A DNA stretch of 10,032 bases from assembly GCA_003024985.2 (NCBI GenBank), contig PXIH01S0000312.1; one strand, given 5' to 3'. The notes under the pieces were generated by a model. That model saw nothing but the letters and a program-made list of their open reading frames with translations. It was not told the origin of the DNA and did not search any database. Shown here piece by piece: positions 8,599 to 10,032 of the stretch; the stretch's first letter is position 1, and each line of letters begins with the position of its first letter. A program made the position numbers and the translations under genes. This DNA comes from Euperipatoides rowelli. Lineage: Eukaryota > Onychophora > Udeonychophora > Euonychophora > Peripatopsidae.

Positions 8599-8623
8599 AT
8601 AACAAGTCAAATTGTTTAAGCAT
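8597..8623 (-). other. Short upstream ORF with strong start context
   Basis: On the minus strand an ATG at 8621-8623 is preceded by GCCGCC and opens 8 codons ending in TAG (8597-8599). It lies about 640 bases upstream of the gag ATG. A start in this context would be expected to engage scanning ribosomes. It may be chance in a GC-richer patch. Confidence 0.3.
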
Positions 8624-8631
8624 GGCGGCCA

Positions 8632-8698
8632 CATTTATAGCTTCAACAGAGGGCAATACTGTCTTCCGAAGACCGCCTTTGGATACTGGCTATAAATG
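8632..8698. other. Inverted repeat with internal palindrome in the leader
   Basis: catttatagc (8632-8641) pairs with gctataaatg (8689-8698). Between them lies gtcttc-c-gaagac, an almost perfect short palindrome. TATAAA words occur on both strands within the arms, so a promoter reading is possible but not supported by anything else. Confidence 0.45.
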
Positions 8699-8999
8699 CA
8701 ACCCTGACTTGGAAAAGTCTCTAATATCTCCCAGCATTTGGGAAGGATACGTGGCGCTGCTAAGGCACTAACGGGCCCACTGAGATGCTGTCCACAGACT
8801 ATGGAGACATGTTCCGGGGATGATCACCAAACAAACACCATAGTTTTATTACTAGTCTCTAAATACGCTTACATACAAATGCCCAAATTAGAATAACTAA
8901 TTGTCACATTCATATGAAAGCCAAAGTATAGAGAGGCTACCACAAGACTATAACATTTGCTGAATAGGGGTCGGTTGGTGTCGATTTTATAAAAAGCTC

Positions 9000-10032
9000 T
9001 TAAAGGGGTCTAGAAACCAACGAAATGAATTAGGAAAACTAGCTAACCTGACTTAAATATACTGTAAAAAAATTCAAAAAAATAAAAAATAAAAACTTAG
9101 TATAAATTCAGCTCGACCGGGCATCTAGGAGACTAAAGAGGAGAAAGGGTACCACCCTTTATTATCCCTGCCCTGATAGAATGGACAGGTACCACCCCAA
9201 TCTTGCGTACATAAGGAAAGGCCGTCTGTAAAAAAAGTAAAAATTAATAAAATTAAAATTTATTGAATTAAATAAGCCATTTCAATACTTAGCCTACACA
9301 CACANAAACAAGCGTCTGCTTTAGCAAATCATTCTGTTTATTTGCCAAAAAAAAAACAAATTTAACAAAAATCATTTCCTTTCCCCATTAAATTATAATA
9401 TATAAAAATTTCCCGGGTAAATTTAAAAAAAAAATTAAAATCTGGCCAGAGAAACACCGTGACATAATAGAATGGCAAAGGAATAGAGATAGACGCTAGG
9501 CCTTAAAGGGAGGGATTAAAACGGGGGAATAATAATGAAAGTTCTTGATAAATACAGTATATTGAATATGGGAGGGGAAAAATAAATGAAAAGGGGGATT
9601 TATCACAGGAAACTGTTCATGTTCGGTATTCTGGAACCGGTGGATTGGTATCACGAAACTACGATGTTGGAGGATGGTTAAAACTATGAAAAAGTTAAAC
9701 ATATGGATCTGTTGACAATACTAAGGTTAATCGGAGGCTGATATAATTACAGATTAGGAATATGGAATTTTTCTTGTTTAGGGTTACTATCGTAATTTCA
9801 ACAAATACTGCTCAACATCATCTGGCATTCTATAACTTCAGCGTCTTCTTATGATGTGTTAAAATTTAGAAAGGTTCATGTAGACATGAAGATTCGGGTG
9901 TTCTCTGCCCTGAATCGAACTCTGCGAGGCATTTTATACCCCCTTGGTTGTCCGGGGTGAATTTCAAATGTTGATTCAAATCTGATAGGTTTCCAACTCG
10001 GCAACCCTTGTTATTATGTAAATAAATCTGAC
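9000..10032 (-). repeat. Right long direct repeat: U5, R and part of U3 of the 5' LTR, cut by window end
   Basis: This is the second copy of 167-1198, same orientation, running to the last base of the window with no drop in similarity. It therefore continues outside. It carries the same minus-strand TATA box. Substitutions and small indels relative to the left copy are spread evenly. The position upstream of gag on the coding strand makes it the 5' LTR. An undetermined base lies at 9305. Reading frames present in one copy are broken in the other, so it is noncoding. Confidence 0.85.
9932..9938 (-). promoter_or_regulatory. TATA box of the right (5') LTR
   Basis: The minus strand reads TATAAAA, as in the left LTR. 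The initiator-like TTCAGG is at the matching distance (A at 9911). If this promoter was used, the R-U5 part of the transcript was about 0.9 kb and the total leader before gag about 1.9 kb. Only position and conservation between the two copies support it. Confidence 0.6.

Larger units (their letters stand above)
7978..8999 (-). other. Long 5' leader between LTR and gag
   Basis: No open frame worth reporting is present. The part next to gag (about 7978-8330) is very AT-rich. The part next to the LTR (about 8330-8990) is less AT-rich and contains at least four inverted repeats. Such a leader can hold packaging, dimerisation or translation signals in LTR elements, but that function is inferred here. 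I looked for a tRNA primer-binding site just left of 9000 (a CCA on the plus strand after a tRNA-like stretch) and found none. Confidence 0.55.
167..10032 (-). mobile_element. Degenerate Ty3/gypsy LTR retrotransposon, minus strand, 5' end cut by window edge
   Basis: The minus strand carries, in order, remains of Gag, protease, reverse transcriptase, RNase H and integrase, between two same-orientation direct repeats. RNase H before integrase, an RT of the LGGAxxFSSLDL type, and an integrase with a zinc-binding region, DDE core and GPY/F module are the Ty3/gypsy (Metaviridae) arrangement, not copia or BEL. I see no chromodomain and no env. The reading frame is broken by about ten stops and about fifteen frameshifts, and several catalytic residues are replaced, so this copy is a fossil. 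The roughly 95% identity between the repeats fits an insertion old enough to have decayed. The clade within gypsy was not determined. The element continues to the right of the window. Confidence 0.92.

Noticed and set aside
8632-8698. TATAAA words as promoters in the leader
   Set aside because: They are arms of an inverted repeat and have no matching context. The LTR TATA boxes explain transcription better.
9496-9702. Minus-strand open frame of 68 codons in the right LTR
   Set aside because: It is in a different frame from the one open at the same place in the left LTR, and it has no recognisable motif.
1-10032. CRISPR array, tRNA, rRNA or bacterial operon features
   Set aside because: No regularly spaced repeats, no cloverleaf with a T-loop signature and no ribosome binding sites or prokaryotic genes were seen.

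Overview
The window is AT-rich eukaryotic DNA, most likely from an invertebrate animal. It contains no host gene that I can support. Almost all of it is one old, broken Ty3/gypsy-type LTR retrotransposon lying on the minus strand. The organism is an inference from composition, the element's style and the absence of any bacterial signal; the species cannot be read from the sequence.

Layout in the direction of the element (right to left). The 5' LTR starts at about 9000 and runs off the right edge of the window. A long untranslated leader (8999-7978) with several inverted repeats follows. Gag starts at an ATG at 7975-7977 and runs, broken into several frames, to the nucleocapsid zinc knuckle at 6764-6805. 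A lysine/asparagine-rich linker (6716-6210) leads into the protease (6209-5838). Next come the N-terminal part of reverse transcriptase (5837-5431), the RT palm (5430-5056), the thumb/connection and RNase H (5055-4114), the integrase zinc-binding region and catalytic core (4113-3226), the integrase GPY/F domain (3229-2981), and a charged C-terminal tail ending at 2689. An AT-rich 3' untranslated stretch (2688-2288), a candidate polypurine tract (2287-2276) and the 3' LTR (2275 to about 167) complete the element. Only 1-166 is probable flanking DNA.

The strongest structural evidence is a pair of about 1.03-kb direct repeats (167-1198 and 9000-10032) in the same orientation. By a hand count over about 300 aligned bases they are roughly 95% identical. 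Both carry a minus-strand TATA box with an initiator-like site downstream, as expected of LTRs of a minus-strand element. The right copy is cut by the window end, so the full LTR length is unknown. A PPT followed by TG at 2275/2274 suggests about 2.1 kb. No primer-binding site and no TG/CA end were recognised at the 167/9000 boundary.

The element cannot be autonomous. There are about ten in-frame stop codons and about fifteen frameshifts, several at homopolymers. Catalytic positions are lost in protease (DTG is NTG), RT (the YxDD box has one Asp), integrase (first Asp is Asn) and the nucleocapsid knuckle (first Cys is Tyr). RNase H alone keeps an intact 276-codon frame with all four acidic residues. 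No env gene was found. The unusual parts are the long LTR, the long structured leader and the charged Pol tail beyond integrase. I saw nothing that points to a new kind of biological system.
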